From: Fasciolopsis buskii
Lineage: Eukaryota > Platyhelminthes > Trematoda > Plagiorchiida > Fasciolidae
Reading direction: 5' to 3'
Assembly (NCBI GenBank): GCA_008360955.1
Contig: LUCM01004647.1
Span: 44,268-108,267, forward strand
DNA length: 64,000 nt
Program-made: the position numbers and the translations under genes
Part shown: positions 21,951 to 35,242 of the stretch, one piece after another
Numbering within the stretch: the stretch's first letter is position 1
Layout: each line of letters begins with the position of its first letter
The notes under the pieces: model-generated
Told to the model about the DNA's origin: nothing
The model's input: the letters and a program-made list of their open reading frames with translations, nothing else
The model's database searches: none

Positions 21951-24929
21951 CCCAAAGTTTTGATGCTTCTTCAAGTTACTCTTCATCATGAGTTTTCATT
22001 GTAGTGAATTATTTGTTAATTGTATGTTATCTGACGGACGTCGCTGAGGCAAAATCATTTTCCCGGAAAAGAATAGGCCCCATTTTTCTTAACATTGAAT
22101 TTCCAACCATCACCATTTATTCATTTTTTTAACTTTCTCTCCAAACTTACACTGCCACATTCCCAACTCTGACCTGACCTCAGTGTAAACGCCTTTTTAC
22201 TCTATGGCACAAGTTCAATCGGTTGTCTTAGTTGTTTTTAAGAGTTGACTCATCTTTCTATCGAAAGGTTTCCACATCTCTGGACAATTATCTGCAGTTC
22301 AGACGTATCTTGTGACTGTGCGTGATGTTGTACGTCAAAATATAGCATATTCTTTATTTTAGCCGGCTATTTAGCGGCATTCACTTATCTTAGGTAACCA
22401 TTGGTCTGCTCAAGTGGCTAAGTGCCCATGCTTTCTGTCCCGTGGGAAGTTGGAAACAGCAAAGCGCAGCAAGCTGCGTTCATTTCAGCAAAAAGTCAAG
22501 CAGTCTTTCCTGGAACTGCGCGATTGGTCAATTAATGCTGTTTTTGTGGATGGACCCCAATGGGTGCGCCACAAAATATGGCCACTTTGTTTTACTCATG
22601 TCGGATATTCCATGGCGCAAAAGTCTCGTTCGTTTTTTGAGGTGAGCTTTTAGACGTTCAGTAATGTTCGCTGCGCTGCCTAAAGTGCCAAAAACTTGGT
22701 CACCAGGGTCATTGATGGATATTCTGGTCTTTTGTATATCTCGGCTGTAGACGTGCATTTTGTTATTGCGTATTGTTATTGCACATACTTCAATATTAAG
22801 TTGTATAATTTATTATTGACCGGACGCGCTCTAGCGATGAAGTTGTTGCAGAGGACTTTTATAGGAGGTTGCGCAACTGGGATGCTTTAAAAATAGAAAT
22901 AGTGGTGAAAGCCGTTCTGTGGAATATTGCGTGCATGTTGCTTTCACTTGTTAACTTGAACTGCAATTTTACAGTCGCATATTCTCTTTAACAGACCACC
23001 TTTGCTATATGGTACATCATGTCTGACGTGAATAAATGGAAGTGATATCACATAAAGAAGAAGCATTCGAGTGCTATTCAGCGTGCAAATCGGTATCATT
23101 TTCGGAGCACAGAATTCGTCGCCAACAGTTGGATAGTCAGAGAAGGGTGAATATAGCTCACATTGCACGCCAGGCCATCTGGGATTTTGATACTCCTGGA
23201 GAATGTCGGGAAACACCTAATGCAGTTGAATAATGCCGGGAATTCCTGCCCAGACAGCATACCCGCTTCATCCCTTATCCGAACCTGAGCAGTATTGAGT
23301 CCGGAAAATATCCGGTAGACTTCCGATGAAATCCGGCTACTTCGGCTGCGTATGCGGAAAAAGCCCGGAATGCATGGGCAAAAGAAATGCGGCACGCCTT
23401 TTTTATTTTTTTACCCATCCAGTATGCAGTTGTGGCCGCTGCTGGCACGGACGATAGAGCCATTTTGAGGTTCGGGAGACCACTGTGGCTCCATCTAAGC
23501 AAGTTCCAACTAAACGTAATTCATTACTTTAACGATGATCATTTGTGTTTGCGGCGAGTTTTACTTTGCAAGTTGATGCCGACATATGAAGAGGTGAGTT
23601 GTTTCTAAGGAAACCTCTCTCAGTACAATATTTCCAATGCACCTTCTCTGCTGTCAGTGATTTGTAGGCTGCTGTCTAGTCTGTAGGCAAGGGACTGGAC
23701 AAGGATCATCGTTCAAGTAGCTCGACAGCACAATAACAACCCACGCGCGCGAATAGCGATCGAAAGTTGATGCGCCTAGAAACCGATCCCATCAAAGCAA
23801 ACAATTACAACGCAAAAGTGAGTTGCACCATTTTTATGCACGCGATATATAGGTTAATACCATGAAGCGCCGTGGGCACCACTGTCCGGCGGATGCTGTC
23901 GTCCCCCATTAGGGAGAACTTGGCGATGAAATGAAACTGGCTGCATTCATCCCGGCAAACGTCTGTCGCTAACCGAAAATTTACATCAGCCGTGACAACG
24001 AGGATAAAATCCTGCCCTACATTATTAACCAGAAGTAGGCAGTCAGGTGGATATAAGCTTTTGAAGATGAATGGACGGTAAATATCGAGCGGGCTATTGA
24101 GCACTGGTTTGCGGAAGATTGGGACTGTAATTCAGTTTGCAGGATAACAAGGCAAACGTTGGAACTCCCGCAGTGGGCTATATTTTGATGACCCTAACCA
24201 ACAACGAATTACTATATCATACGTAGTTTCGTCATTTTAAATACAATAAAACCATCAGCAAATAAATCGCAATTTTTTACCCCTCTATTTCAGAATACGT
24301 CGCCAATCCAACTAAAAGGCCTGCATAAATATAATGTTTAAAATACTGCATATTTCACAAACCCCTTTTAACTTTTTCATGTTCGTTCTGTTATGTGAGT
24401 ACCGTTTTATAGCATCTATTCGTAGCATCGTGACCGTTTGAGGGATAGTTGCCTTTGTTATTCACGCGTAGTTACTAATTACCGAATTGATGCGCTGCGA
24501 AAACTGTCAATGGAGTGTCACGGATCTACGGGATAAGTATAAAGTGAAAAAGCAGTGCGCAGTTGTCGACCCTAAACGGTAAAAAGCAAAAAGAAATAAA
24601 AGCTACTGGAGGGATTGCCCGATTTCCGCCGCCCATGTGTTGCCAGCCTGGTACCTGAGCGGTACCAGTAGCATCAGTGGACTTATTTCATTAGTCGTTA
24701 CCTTTCCCAAACTTAATTGAATTTTCTTCCAAGACTTTAAACTTTCAAGCAAGAGCAGAATAGCTCGTGGTGTCCATCAGCGGGCTAAACGCGCCAATGA
24801 CAGTGTTCGCCTAACTAACACAAAAAGCCACAAAAATGGTCCCCGTTTGGGAACAATGAGCCAATGCTCCGTAGTACTTAATGACCTGATGGGTGAAGTT
24901 CGTGACAGGGGAGAGATTCTAGAAAGGAA
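21951..24929. other. No recognised gene
   Basis: Overlapping frames occur at 22414-22758 on both strands and at 22944-23395 (-). None carries a recognisable domain, and no splice-supported coding structure was found. Confidence 0.4.
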
Positions 24930-25230
24930 ATTATCCAATTTAATAATAATATTAATGGGTATATTTCTCGATATTCGAGAGGCATGCGCGAGGCAAAATC
25001 AAATTTACACAAAGATGGCGCAGTGGAAACCGTAAAACAAAAATTAGTCGTAAAGATGCAGCGTCTGTGCTCTTGCAAACATAACCTGCAATAAGACGGG
25101 CTAAACACGAGTTTTCGGGTTTTAAATCAGAGCTAGATAATTCATCGCCGAAACTTTCTGGGGCTGACTGTGAATCGCGCACTGCGAGTCAATCCATGTT
25201 TCAACGCATCAAAGGTGCGTATTGCGGGCG
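24930..25230 (-). repeat. Family C dispersed element, copy 4 (3' half)
   Basis: On the - strand this is very close to the 10980-11290 copy: CCCGCAATACGCACCTTTGA, CAGTCAGCCCCAGAAAGTTT, AATTATCTAGCTCTGATTTA. The 3' end has TTTTGCCTCGCGCATGC, the perfect hairpin TCTCGA-ATA-TCGAGA (24966-24980) and an ATT-type tail at 24940-24955. Confidence 0.85.
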
Positions 25231-26906
25231 CAAAATTTCGCTGGGAGGAAAAGTTAAAAGCATTGACGAAACATCCACCCCCGCGAAACGGCCATGTTTT
25301 GCGGGCATTCAAGTCGTTGTACGCAACTCATCCACCTGCGATAACTGATAAATACCAACTGTCCACCTCGCGATACCTGGCAAAGGTTGGTATTAAATGC
25401 CAGCTGTTCTTGGATTGCGACGTAGTGAAAAAGTGAAGAATCAGAAGGAGCGAAGCTAGGAGGATAATAGTGATGTTATTTTGTTCAGAAAAATGAAAAA
25501 CGTCTATTTAGCATGCCAAACCCGTAAAATGCATTGGCTGTAATAGTAAAAATGAACTTTTTATGTAGTATATTTTTGTTAATGGCTGCGAAATTGAAAA
25601 TGTTTAGAAATATCTGTTTGCCCGATGATTGCGAAAAAGGTGTCTACTATGTGTAATTTTTATACATATATGTATACAAACATATACGTGTGCACCAGGG
25701 TGATGTAGTATTCGTATATAGTTTCGCTCCATGATAGTTACACAAATTTAGTTTGACAAATTTATGCGTATAGCTGTTTCATATATCTATTTCAAGTGGT
25801 AAGTATATGTATGTAAGTGCACATATATATCTGCCTACACATACATATAGAAATATATATGTATATGTATAAATAAATAGATGTGCATCTACAAATATAT
25901 AAATAGGTGTGCGCCTTAAAGGTTCAGTATATGTCAAATTATCTGGTACCTAATTTAGACGTGTTGATGCCCGAACGTATTATATCTAGTATACGTATAT
26001 GTGTAGCACAGACGCATACGCATATGAATTTATGTCTATATATAGATAACGTTTTTATATGCATCTATGTATGTTTCCACTATATTTGCATATCAAATAC
26101 CTTATTGCATCGACATGTACAAATTACGTAATAAATAAATGTTCATGAACATTTGTTGCCCCATGTAAGAAGACTATATAAATATATATCGGTACAGCGA
26201 TTAAAGTCCGCGCGTGCAATCATTTCCCAAATAACGTGACATTATTTTCTTGTGCTTCGCCTAATCTGGAAATATATGCATATATCCGTTAACCACTTAA
26301 TCTTATGATATATGCGTATATTGCAGTTTGCCCCGTAAGGGAGTTATACTAACCTTAAATGCCCGACGTATAAACGTATGGCCCGGCTGGCAGCCCCGAG
26401 CCATCTGTCTTCAGTCCGGTATATACGGCTGGCGACACCTCTCTAGACCAAGGCAAGCCTCAGCATAAACATCTAACATTTGCATTCGTACTGTGAATTA
26501 GTTCACTACTGCTGCACGAATGAGCACCGAAACCCCACCATTGTTGCGCACTTCGAAGAAGACTCACGTACCAAAAACCTAATGTACACACTGAAGCCAT
26601 AACAGAAATAACCGATTTTGGAAATCGGTGCTGGTAATCAGATAGTCGTGGCCCCAAAGGGGGCCATGGTTCCGTTCACGTCATTCCCTTCTCTCCCGCG
26701 GTCCTTGTTCCTTGCACCTCCGTCGTTTTTCGTGGGCCTTCGGCGTCCCCTTCATCCTCTTCTTCCGACCTGCGTCGTCTTGGGCTCTTAAGATCTACCT
26801 GCAATGGAAACGGTGAATATTAATAGTAAAATTACTAACCTTTTGCTCATAGGCAATGCACACAGATGTAAACCCCTTCCACACTTACTGGAAGGCTACC
26901 GTAGCG
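25231..26906. other. No recognised gene; AT-rich low-complexity tract
   Basis: 25655-26320 is strongly AT-rich, with many ATATGTATAT-type words. 26640-26800 is C/T-rich and may be untranslated or regulatory sequence of the transposon downstream on the - strand. No coding evidence. Confidence 0.5.
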
Positions 26907-27545
26907 TTAACCCATGTCCATGAGGACATGAAACCGACGAAAAAGTACACCAGCCTCCGGGTATGCAGCCCGAAAGGCGTTAGATTGTGCCTGGCTGCGC
27001 TGAATAATTATCGTCCTAACCTTACCCGTCGCTGGCAACATATCCCTCGTGGCGACTGTCGCCCCGCGGTAGCTTGCTCCGCTTTCGTTAGAGAGCAGAG
27101 CATAAAAAATGACCGAACTAACCCACTATAGTCTACTATCATCGCATGCCAGAGAACGTACCCACCGCAGTTAAGCTGGTGAGTCGCGTCTGCTAACATC
27201 AATTCGCAGTAACGCTCAGCTAAATGCCGAACAGTATCCGGCACGAAAAATGCAAACCTAACTACACCCTCCCGTTGGAGTAACCTTAGACTGCCTTGTT
27301 CGCGCAATAAGTCTTGTACGCGAGCAACGACGTTCCGGTCATCCAATAACCGGAACTTACGCGGAAACTATTTATATCCCGAATAGTAACTAATCAGTTG
27401 AACTTCCACCGCGCGTGTCGACAAGCCTCCCGAGCATTCCCAAAAGTTTCCTTCACGCCGATTACGTGCGCCTATTGCTCTGCGGTTAGCTCACGATCGC
27501 GTGCGTAATAACGGTTATGAGACCGATGGAAGGAATGATTACGTT
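26907..27545 (-). pseudogene. Decayed MULE-type DNA transposase (ZSWIM-like)
   Basis: Transposases of this group cut and paste DNA using a DDE/RNase H-like domain. In order on the - strand there is an N-terminal helical region (SHNRYYARDRELTAEQ, then VTIRDINSFR, resembling the HNH...Y...R.L...VTLKDIHNL pattern before the catalytic domain). Next is KFRLLDDRNVVARVQDLL, then LMLADATHQLNCGGY with the first catalytic Asp at 27188-27190. After a frame change near 27010 comes NAFRAAYPEAGVLFRRFHVL, the usual FPxAxxLxCxFHV block. In-frame stops, the frameshift and Gln where the second Asp is expected (KVRTIIIQ) show it is inactive. Terminal inverted repeats were not located. Family naming is from motif memory. 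Confidence 0.7.
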
Positions 27546-28149
27546 GGAGACAAAATCTACCACCTGATATCGCCTGCTAACTGCACGCAACATGACGAAT
27601 GCTGGGCAGTTGATATTTGGAAATCTGGAAATAAATATTACTTTAAAAGATAACAGACTTACCGAAGACTACTTTGATTTCTACGACGTTTTTGGACACG
27701 GCAGTACTTGATGCGATAGTACGGAAAAGAAGAGGGAAGAGAACGCGGAAACTCTCGAAGCCAATTTCCGGAGATGACACTTTGATATTTATAAGACGAT
27801 ATAAGCGTCTTATGCTGAAATCCCTAAAATCGCATTAAAATCCAAAAAACAAGCATAAAAAGAAGGAACGCGGGGGCTAAACACACTTGAGTCATCTACA
27901 TAGGCAGCAGTTGCGTCCACACGAGCAGCCATAGCAGCCATGAGAACTTAACTGAAGTGGTTACCGGTTTAACGTGATTTCATACACAAAATCGTCCGTT
28001 TAAACAATGAGCAGGTCGAAGAGATTAGCATTTTCATAATTTCCAAAAATTGCACAATATGATACTAATTCCATTTCCCTAACAATCCTCCTTAAGCTTC
28101 ACAGGATCCACGTTTCAAAGTGGCAGTTTCGTCGCTATCCATAAAAGAA
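27546..28149. other. No recognised feature
   Basis: Upstream side of the transposase remnant. AT-rich, and no open frame of interest. Confidence 0.5.
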
Positions 28150-28465
28150 GTCGTCAAATGGCCGGGTTCACCAAAAATAGAGGGTTATATGGGGAATTTG
28201 AAGATCAATAAGGATGTAATAACGGGATGGAGATGAGTCAAAACCACAGTGGATATCATATGAGATGGATGGAGAATCGTAATGAACAATATTCAAGAGT
28301 CAAATTACCGCTTAAGATGAAAAAGCGGGAAACCGTCAAGGTTGCATCTAGCAATTTACGGGAGGAAATTATATGAAGAATTAGGGACGGAGGAAAAATG
28401 GAACTCACAAGAATGGTCACTGGACTTATGCGGCTGGGAGCGGACTGTAGTGTGTTGCGGGAAGA
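28150..28465 (-). repeat. Family C dispersed element, copy 5 (5' half)
   Basis: On the - strand this matches 10660-10960: CCGCTCCCAGCCGCATAAG, TGATATCCACTGTGG, CTCATCTCCATCCCGTTATT and TGAACCCGGCCA. The 3' half is missing. The + frame at 28342-28690 runs through it and is not considered a gene. Confidence 0.8.
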
Positions 28466-30719
28466 AAACCAGCACGTGTAAGATTTACAATGGATCCTTA
28501 AACACACTTGCCATGAATAACCTGTTTTCCTTGTGTAATATTGGAGGTTATGGTGTTCTGCGGCGATACGGGTCGGGAGGTTGGGGGGTTGCGCGGCATT
28601 TCAGTAGTGTTAGTAACTGTTTGGACAATCTTGATGGTCCATCTGCGATGAGGCACTCGGGGCGGTCATTAGCGTGGCTTGGCTTGTCCTAGGGTGGCGC
28701 GTCCAGGTACTGGAGCATCAGATCCGGATAGCAGCTTCCTAACGGGGATAGAAAACCAGAGCAAAGGATGGAGTGGAGCCTTCGGCGATAGTTTGCGTTG
28801 CATTTGTGTTCATTGGCGAGCCTGGGGAAGAGTCGGAGAGGGATGGCAGTCTGGAATTTGTTCCGGCCGGTATTCGGGTGAGTAAACAAAAGTGGGAATA
28901 GCGATAACAGTCAGTTTCTTACGAAGATCACAGGCACCAGATGACTGTCTTGAAATACGCAGGAGATAGATTTCCGTTGACGGGACGTGTGCAAAGAACG
29001 CCGTCCGCTTTCTCCCTGTAGAGCATATGGCACAGTCAGTCCTAGACCGCATGGTCTTTATTTGTAACGCCTTCCTCTTTCATCTTCTGACATCTTCGCA
29101 GATGCACATTAAAGTGGTCTGATAGGGTGGCTAGCGCGGTGGTTACGGAAAAAAGTCACTATTTGTTCTGTTTGTGGAGTAAGATAGCAGGGGCACTTCA
29201 CAAGCCCTGGAATCCACTAGAGAGCAGCGGCAGATGGTGAAGGGAATGATGCCGCAAAGAGATCGTGGGTACACCCGCAAGCGGCCGATGACTTTCTTTA
29301 GGTTGCGCTGGTGCTTCTTCGTGAACTTATAACGGAAGCAGATTGCAGAACTCGATTTATTTTTAAAAATGGGTGGTTGTTTGTGGGGAAATTTTCATTC
29401 AGTTGATTACTATTTAATTATATCTTAGCTATCTGTATCTCGTTGGCGTCCGTATCACGTTTCATTATGCGGCTAACGCATACTGCTATTTCTCTTGAAA
29501 TTAATTCTGGCAGATCGTTCAATTGGATGATGAAAACGCGTGAGCTATGAACTGTTCCATTTAAGGCAACAAAACCTATTTCTGCCACCTCCTACAGCTA
29601 TGCAATAGCCCGTATTAGAAAGGAAATGTTAGACTAGAGACACTGAACAAAAATAACGCAACCGATCCACGATCCCATGTAGCTTGAGCTTAAATGCAGC
29701 AGCGTCATGACATGTAGTGTCAAAGGCCTATGTGGGGGTCATGAAGACCGAGCTGCGCACAGTTGAGGATAATCCTCTATAAAAACGCCTTTTAATGAGA
29801 TCACACGAGATCGTTGCCTTACAAATGACTTTGGGGCCTTATCCCATGCCTCCGATCCTTGAAAGTCCGTTCATTTGCACTCACCGCGAGATTTTGAATT
29901 TCACTGTCTCCGTATAAGCCTGTAACACGTGCATGTTTCTCTGTTGCGGCTTTGGCTTGAGTTTTGAGTTCTCGTAATTTCATTGTTCAGTCGCTTTTCT
30001 CTCTGCAGTGATTAACGTTTGTAATATAAAGTCCTGGAATTTGTGAATTAGTTGCGTTTTGTATTTGTGGTTCGACTTTGCCGACACGTGGGACTCACGC
30101 TTTTAACAGGCAGCACGAGGCGACCTACCATCATCGTGAATCCGTGACCAGCTGCCCATCATGCAAAGCATACTTATGGCGAAAGATTCATCCTGGAGGA
30201 ATCCATGTAGAATTGGGAGTATCAACATTGTTTACCTCAGCTATGCATCACGAATTTAAAATGTTTACTAAGGACCTCGGTGGATATAACATTAATCTTA
30301 GTAACCCACAGAAATTTGTATCAAGACGGCCAACTTTTCTCTAGATAAGGAAAGCAAATATTTCGTTCCACACTCGCAGTAATTCACCTGCGTGCAGGCA
30401 AGATTATGACAAATGAATGGGTGGAAGGACAAGGCTGTACTGGCTATTGCAAAGGACGCAGATGTATGTCACCGGGCAGCATAGAAAAAAAGAGGTTTAG
30501 TCGTTTGTGACCTGACTCCGCCTTGGCAGCAAAGATTCTGACAGCGTTTGGTGTAGTCTGGTAGAACAGCTTGGATTCGGCCAAGTGAACTGTCCGTTGG
30601 GACAGAAAATGGAAAAGTACCGATCTGTAAATAATTCATCGACCCGCTCGGTTTAGGTTACCGGAGAGCCCCGTTGAAGGCTTCAGCTTAACAAGCACCA
30701 AAGCAAACGCGGCGGACTT
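28466..30719. other. No recognised gene
   Basis: G-rich near 28560-28720. Frames 28679-28882 (+) and 30078-30341 (+) have no recognisable motifs, and no internal match to other repeats was found. Confidence 0.4.
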
Positions 30720-31638
30720 TCGTTAAATAATAGTAATAATACTGTATATTTCTCGATTTGCGAGAGGCATGCGCAAGGCAATATCAAACTTTCAAAATGA
30801 TGATGCACAGTAAATGTATATGATAGAAGTCGAATGGGATAATCGAGTGGGAGCAATGTTGAGTTATTGAAGAAGCTCACTGAAAGGTGAAATGGGATAC
30901 TGCAAAGCAATGGGGAAAGAACAAGTATGCCAGCGAAAAGCAAAAAATAGAAAGCTTAATTTTCAAGACCGAAGAGAGTTGTCCGGGCCTGTTTGCAAGC
31001 AGCGGACTACGAGTCATTTCGTGTTTAAGTGCACTAAATGTGCTCAATGCTGGCGCACAACATGGGCGGAGCTCAACGGTGGATAGTGATATACGCCTAG
31101 AGACATCAAACGTCGGGAGCATTACGTAATGGACGGAAACGTGAGGCTGAAGAGACGACAAGCAGTGGTAATGCGGGGATTGGATGGAGGTGGAGAAAAC
31201 CGGGAGGAACGTCGGGCAAATTGAATGAAATACGTAGTTGACAATAAATGGCTAAAAAATGCTGAGAGCGGAAAAAGATTGTCTCGATGTATCTGGAGGA
31301 AATTTGTGAGGCTTCGGATACGGAACTCCAAGGATAGTGATGATATCCACATACGGATGGCGGTGGCGTGTACCGAGGGGCGCGTCAGATAAGAGAAATC
31401 GTGTACGAAAACTCCTTAAATACACTAGCCAAGAATGTCCTCTATGCTGTCATTTGCGTTGTCACATTTTTGATCTTAGTCAGTAGTACGGATGGGGAAT
31501 GTGAGGCGCGCAAGCCGTTCCGGAGACAGCAGCAATGGCGGTTTTGCTCCAGCGCAAAAATGCAAGTTGATATGTCCAATGAGATAACCCGCGTAGTTAC
31601 CGATGACCGAGCCAGAACTCGAGCGCCAGCTCTGGCTG
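30720..31638 (-). repeat. Family A dispersed element, - strand copy with hairpin and tail
   Basis: Collinear over its whole length with 1730-2640, moderately diverged. It ends (- strand) with GATATTGCCTTGCGCATGCC, the perfect hairpin TCTCG-CAAAT-CGAGA at 30751-30765, then AATATACAGT and an ATT-type tail at 30726-30742. It directly follows the 3' side of the CR1 element at 32208-34190 on the same strand, which suggests it is that element's 3' UTR and true terminus. Confidence 0.85.
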
Positions 31639-33367
31639 ACAGGTTCCTAGCAGTAATAGTAGGATAGCAGATTTTGAATCATCGTTACGAGGACGGAACC
31701 GGTAACAGCGCGTCTATTGCAGGTGCGAGATTTGAAACCCAAAAGAGAGAAGTAGGCTGGCCTGGATGCCAGCTCGGGGTTATGGTGATTATTGGATCGC
31801 GGCAAAATACCTGCAACATAGTGCATCTATTCCGTGAAATGTGGTAACTCCAGTGAGCTACGGTAGCAGTTTTAGGCGTAGTTGAAGATTAGGGCCTACT
31901 AACAACGACCTATATAGCCCCGCCAAGCCAGTAAAGAGGAGAAGATGACATGAAGAGTGAGAAATATACAGGCTAGTGTTTAAAATCACAGAATGTGATG
32001 AGAGCATGGATCCGTGAAGAAATACGTTGACATTTTCTTCCGCCCACATTGGGAGAATTTCGAGTTAGTTGCTCAAGCCACTGGTGAAGGGGGCACATCA
32101 CTACAAGGAGGTCAAAAATTGCATTAGCGAGGACGTGTGGTAAAGTGAGGAAGTTAGAGGTGAAGCCGAATCCCAGATGGTGACCTCAGCAAAGATTCGG
32201 TCATGAACTAGAATTCTGACCCATGTTCGTAAGCTTCGTCTAGTCCAATGTTAGCTCGTGTCAGGTTACTTAAAAACAGAACATCCAGTATCATTGCCTG
32301 CTGGGCTTTAAACAGGGCTGAATTTGGGCACGACCGCAGAGAAATTGGGAGTTTGTTCCACAGTTTAGAATAAGCAACTGTGAAGAATTTTGCTGTGATC
32401 GATAGTTGGGTCAGGGGTATTTTTAACGAATAGTACCTACTACGAAGTGGATACGGGGGACTAGCAGCGTCGTGTGTGACGTTTGTAGTAGAGTGAAAAT
32501 TATTACGGCAAACATTAAAGAGAAATGCAAGGTTTAATCCGACTCAACGAAGCCATAATAGTTCAAGTCCAGGCAGCTCACATCTGGCCCTGTAGTTTAG
32601 GCTAGATGAAGGACCTAAGAGAATTCCAGTGAACGCCCAATGCACAGTCTCCGTCGCAATTCGATCGACCTTACGCATATGCGTGAAGATAATCGCGCAG
32701 TACTCGAGGTGGGACTTAGCATGGGACTTGAAGGTGATAATTCTGCAGTCTTGAGTGCGGACTGCCCTTAAGATCATTGTGGTGGTTCTCTTAGCTGCAG
32801 CGGCCTGATGGTGGGCCTGCTCGTGGAAGTTAAAAGAGCAGGAGTATTGTAACCCTAAATCATCAACTGTGTGTGATACAAGAATTGACATGCCGTTTAT
32901 AGAGAGGGCGCCCGGAGGAACATGACATTTATATGTTAAAGAGAACTTTTGTCGGCAGAGAACTTTATAAGCCACTTGGAACACCAGTTGACAAGAGACT
33001 CTAGGTCTTCATTGATAAATGCAAGAGTGGAGCTAAATGAAGCAGCCACAAAAGAGTATACTACTTTAATGTCATCGGCAAACAGGAATCGTGTGCCATG
33101 ATGAATAACTTTAAAGATATTAATGTATAGCAGGACGCTCCCCTGAATGGCACCACTGGTAATAGCAGAGGGCTGGGAAAAACAACCGTTAGTATTGACT
33201 ACCTGAAAGCGATGTGAAAGGTGAGATGATAGCCCAGATAAGAGGGGATTTCTTGTTCTATAAATCGTAATTTTGGCCAGAAGTCGGGGGTGGGAAACGC
33301 AGTCAAACGCTTTTGACATGTCCAGAAAGACTATGACCATCGACCGGTGGGAATCACCACTTTGGGT
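31639..33367 (-). repeat. Right arm of 1.73-kb near-identical inverted repeat
   Basis: Partner of 1-1729. Homology to the left arm continues past 31639 but falls sharply from near-identity to about 70-75% (estimate by eye), so the boundary is a switch in identity rather than the end of an element. Confidence 0.95.
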
Positions 33368-34190
33368 AACCAAGTTTAAGAAATCAAACTGACAGGTGAG
33401 ACAGGATCGGCCCCTGAGGAAGCCGTGTTGGGAGGGGTTGATAAGGTTGTGAGTAGTAAGGAAGCTAACCAGCTGTTCTTTAACAATCTTTTCCATAAAC
33501 CTGGATAGAACTGGAGTGTGGCTAAAGAGGCGAAAGCTTTCAGGTCCCTGCATAGAGCCATTTTTGTGGCGTGGAACAATAATCCAGGTTTTCCTTTGTG
33601 ACGGAAAAGTAGCGCCGGACATGGAGAGCGAGAACAGATTTAGAAGGAGCAGTGGAAGATCGGGAACAGCGGTGCGAAACAGGACTGGTGGGATGCCATC
33701 ATGGCCAGGCCTGTGGGATGGGCTTTCAAATTTAATTACATTGATGATGCCAGCGACGTCGAATGAGATGGAGTATAATCTAACCAAATCTGACATAGGG
33801 TAGATTTAAGAGTGTGTCCGATTGTCATTAATGAGAGTAGAAGAGAACTATGCATTGAATGCTTCTGCGATGTCTACAGGGGACTCGATGCGTAAGCTTT
33901 TAAATATGATAACGTTCAGACTAGCTGAACATTTGGCTTGCAATCGAGCTTTGAAAATGCAGGGTCTCCAGAAATGGGTTGGGCCACCCGAAAGCTAGCA
34001 TTTTCTGCTTTTCTAAACTAGTTCGGACTCGATATGAAAATTCTTGTTGCAAGCGATTGACTTCCATTAAAAGCGGGAAGTCCTCCGTTTCATTTCCAAA
34101 CCATCAAACATTTAGTATAGAACATGTCGAAATGCGAGTATGCCGACGGAAAAACCTGTTGCGTTCCTCGGGAAACTAGACTTGGGAATG
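32208..34190 (-). pseudogene. Decayed CR1/Jockey-like LINE reverse transcriptase, fuller copy of element 1
   Basis: The longest uninterrupted frame in the window (286 codons, 33796 down to 32939). It holds the fingers (PGHDGIPPVLF), HGFLRGRSCLTCQFDFLN, palm motif FLDMSKAFD and FADDIK, with the same shortened IQGSVLLYINIF segment as the left copy. Upstream, weaker pieces extend it to about 34190: LRIESPVDIAEAFNA before a stop, and SYRVRTSLEKQKMLAF. Downstream the frame shifts into LTYKCHVPPG (32544-32984), then again into LWNKLPISLRS, with a stop at 32208. Both catalytic Asp motifs are intact, but the frameshifts and deletion make it non-functional. Confidence 0.88.
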
Positions 34191-35242
34191 GATAAATTGT
34201 CATACTGTTCGCTAGTTTACCCGTCTTGAAATGCGTCGTTGTCTAGCGCTGATGAACCAATGTTTAACGTATACTCCGGCATTGAAATCCTGCCAATCAG
34301 CCAGTTTTATAATTCAAAATCTTTGAAATTTTGATTGACAGGATTTTTTGTTTAGAGATTCTATTTTGGCTACCATTTTGGCGAACCTAATTTATAATTA
34401 ACAATTTTCCAGTTAGCCTTTATATTTATCTATTGATTGGTGTAAGGGAATCTCTGGAATATGTGTCCTTTTTCCAGAATACCTCAGATTACTTTATCTC
34501 TCGGCGGAAGCCACTGAGCTTTTATCTCCCTCGTTCATGATACAATTTTGTTATTTTCTGCCTCAATATGTGAATCTGATCAGTTTAATTTCATACCAAT
34601 GCGAATTGAATGCCAGTACTGCTGTAGCGAAACTTCTCCAGAATTTACCCCGGAATCCCACTGTGGACAAGCATGTACCCGTGAATATTCATAGATATAT
34701 ATGCGCGGCAAAAGGTGGGAGTTGCCGCTAATCTCCAATACTGAAGTGCAAATGCGAAATGGGCTTGCAGAATGAACTATCATACCAGGAAGCATAATAC
34801 CTGTCGGTCACCAGAGTTGGCAAACTGATTAGCTATTCCCAATAGGTGTTTGTTATGGAAGAGTTTGAAAATTATGCAAACTTCGCTGATTTTACTCTGA
34901 AATTTTGCAGCATACCGTAGAGGAAACTAATTCGGAATAAAATCAGCCGGCGCTAAATATTTCCCATAAAAAACTAAATGGCTAAGTTCTGAAAAACAAC
35001 ATATAATCATGCTTTATGTAAACAAGGCGTTGCCCTGGAAATCATTGATTGCACTCAGAAATATTCCTAAAACTACCTCAATGTTGCCGCACCAATTACA
35101 TGTAACATATTCATTCATTATATTAGGGCAACAATATGACTAAATTTGAAAAAAATTTAGTATGGTTCCCTTGTTTTCAGCACCGAAGCCATCAGCAGTT
35201 TCCACTGGTAATTGCATATAGATGAGAAACAGGCTTGAGCCT
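34191..35242. other. No recognised feature
   Basis: AT-rich sequence upstream of the CR1 element. No frame with coding character. Confidence 0.5.

Noticed and set aside
26856..27131. 91-codon + frame
   Set aside because: It lies antisense to the MULE transposase remnant, which has recognisable motifs.
28342..28690. 116-codon + strand frame
   Set aside because: Its first part runs antisense through a family C repeat, and no domain is recognisable.
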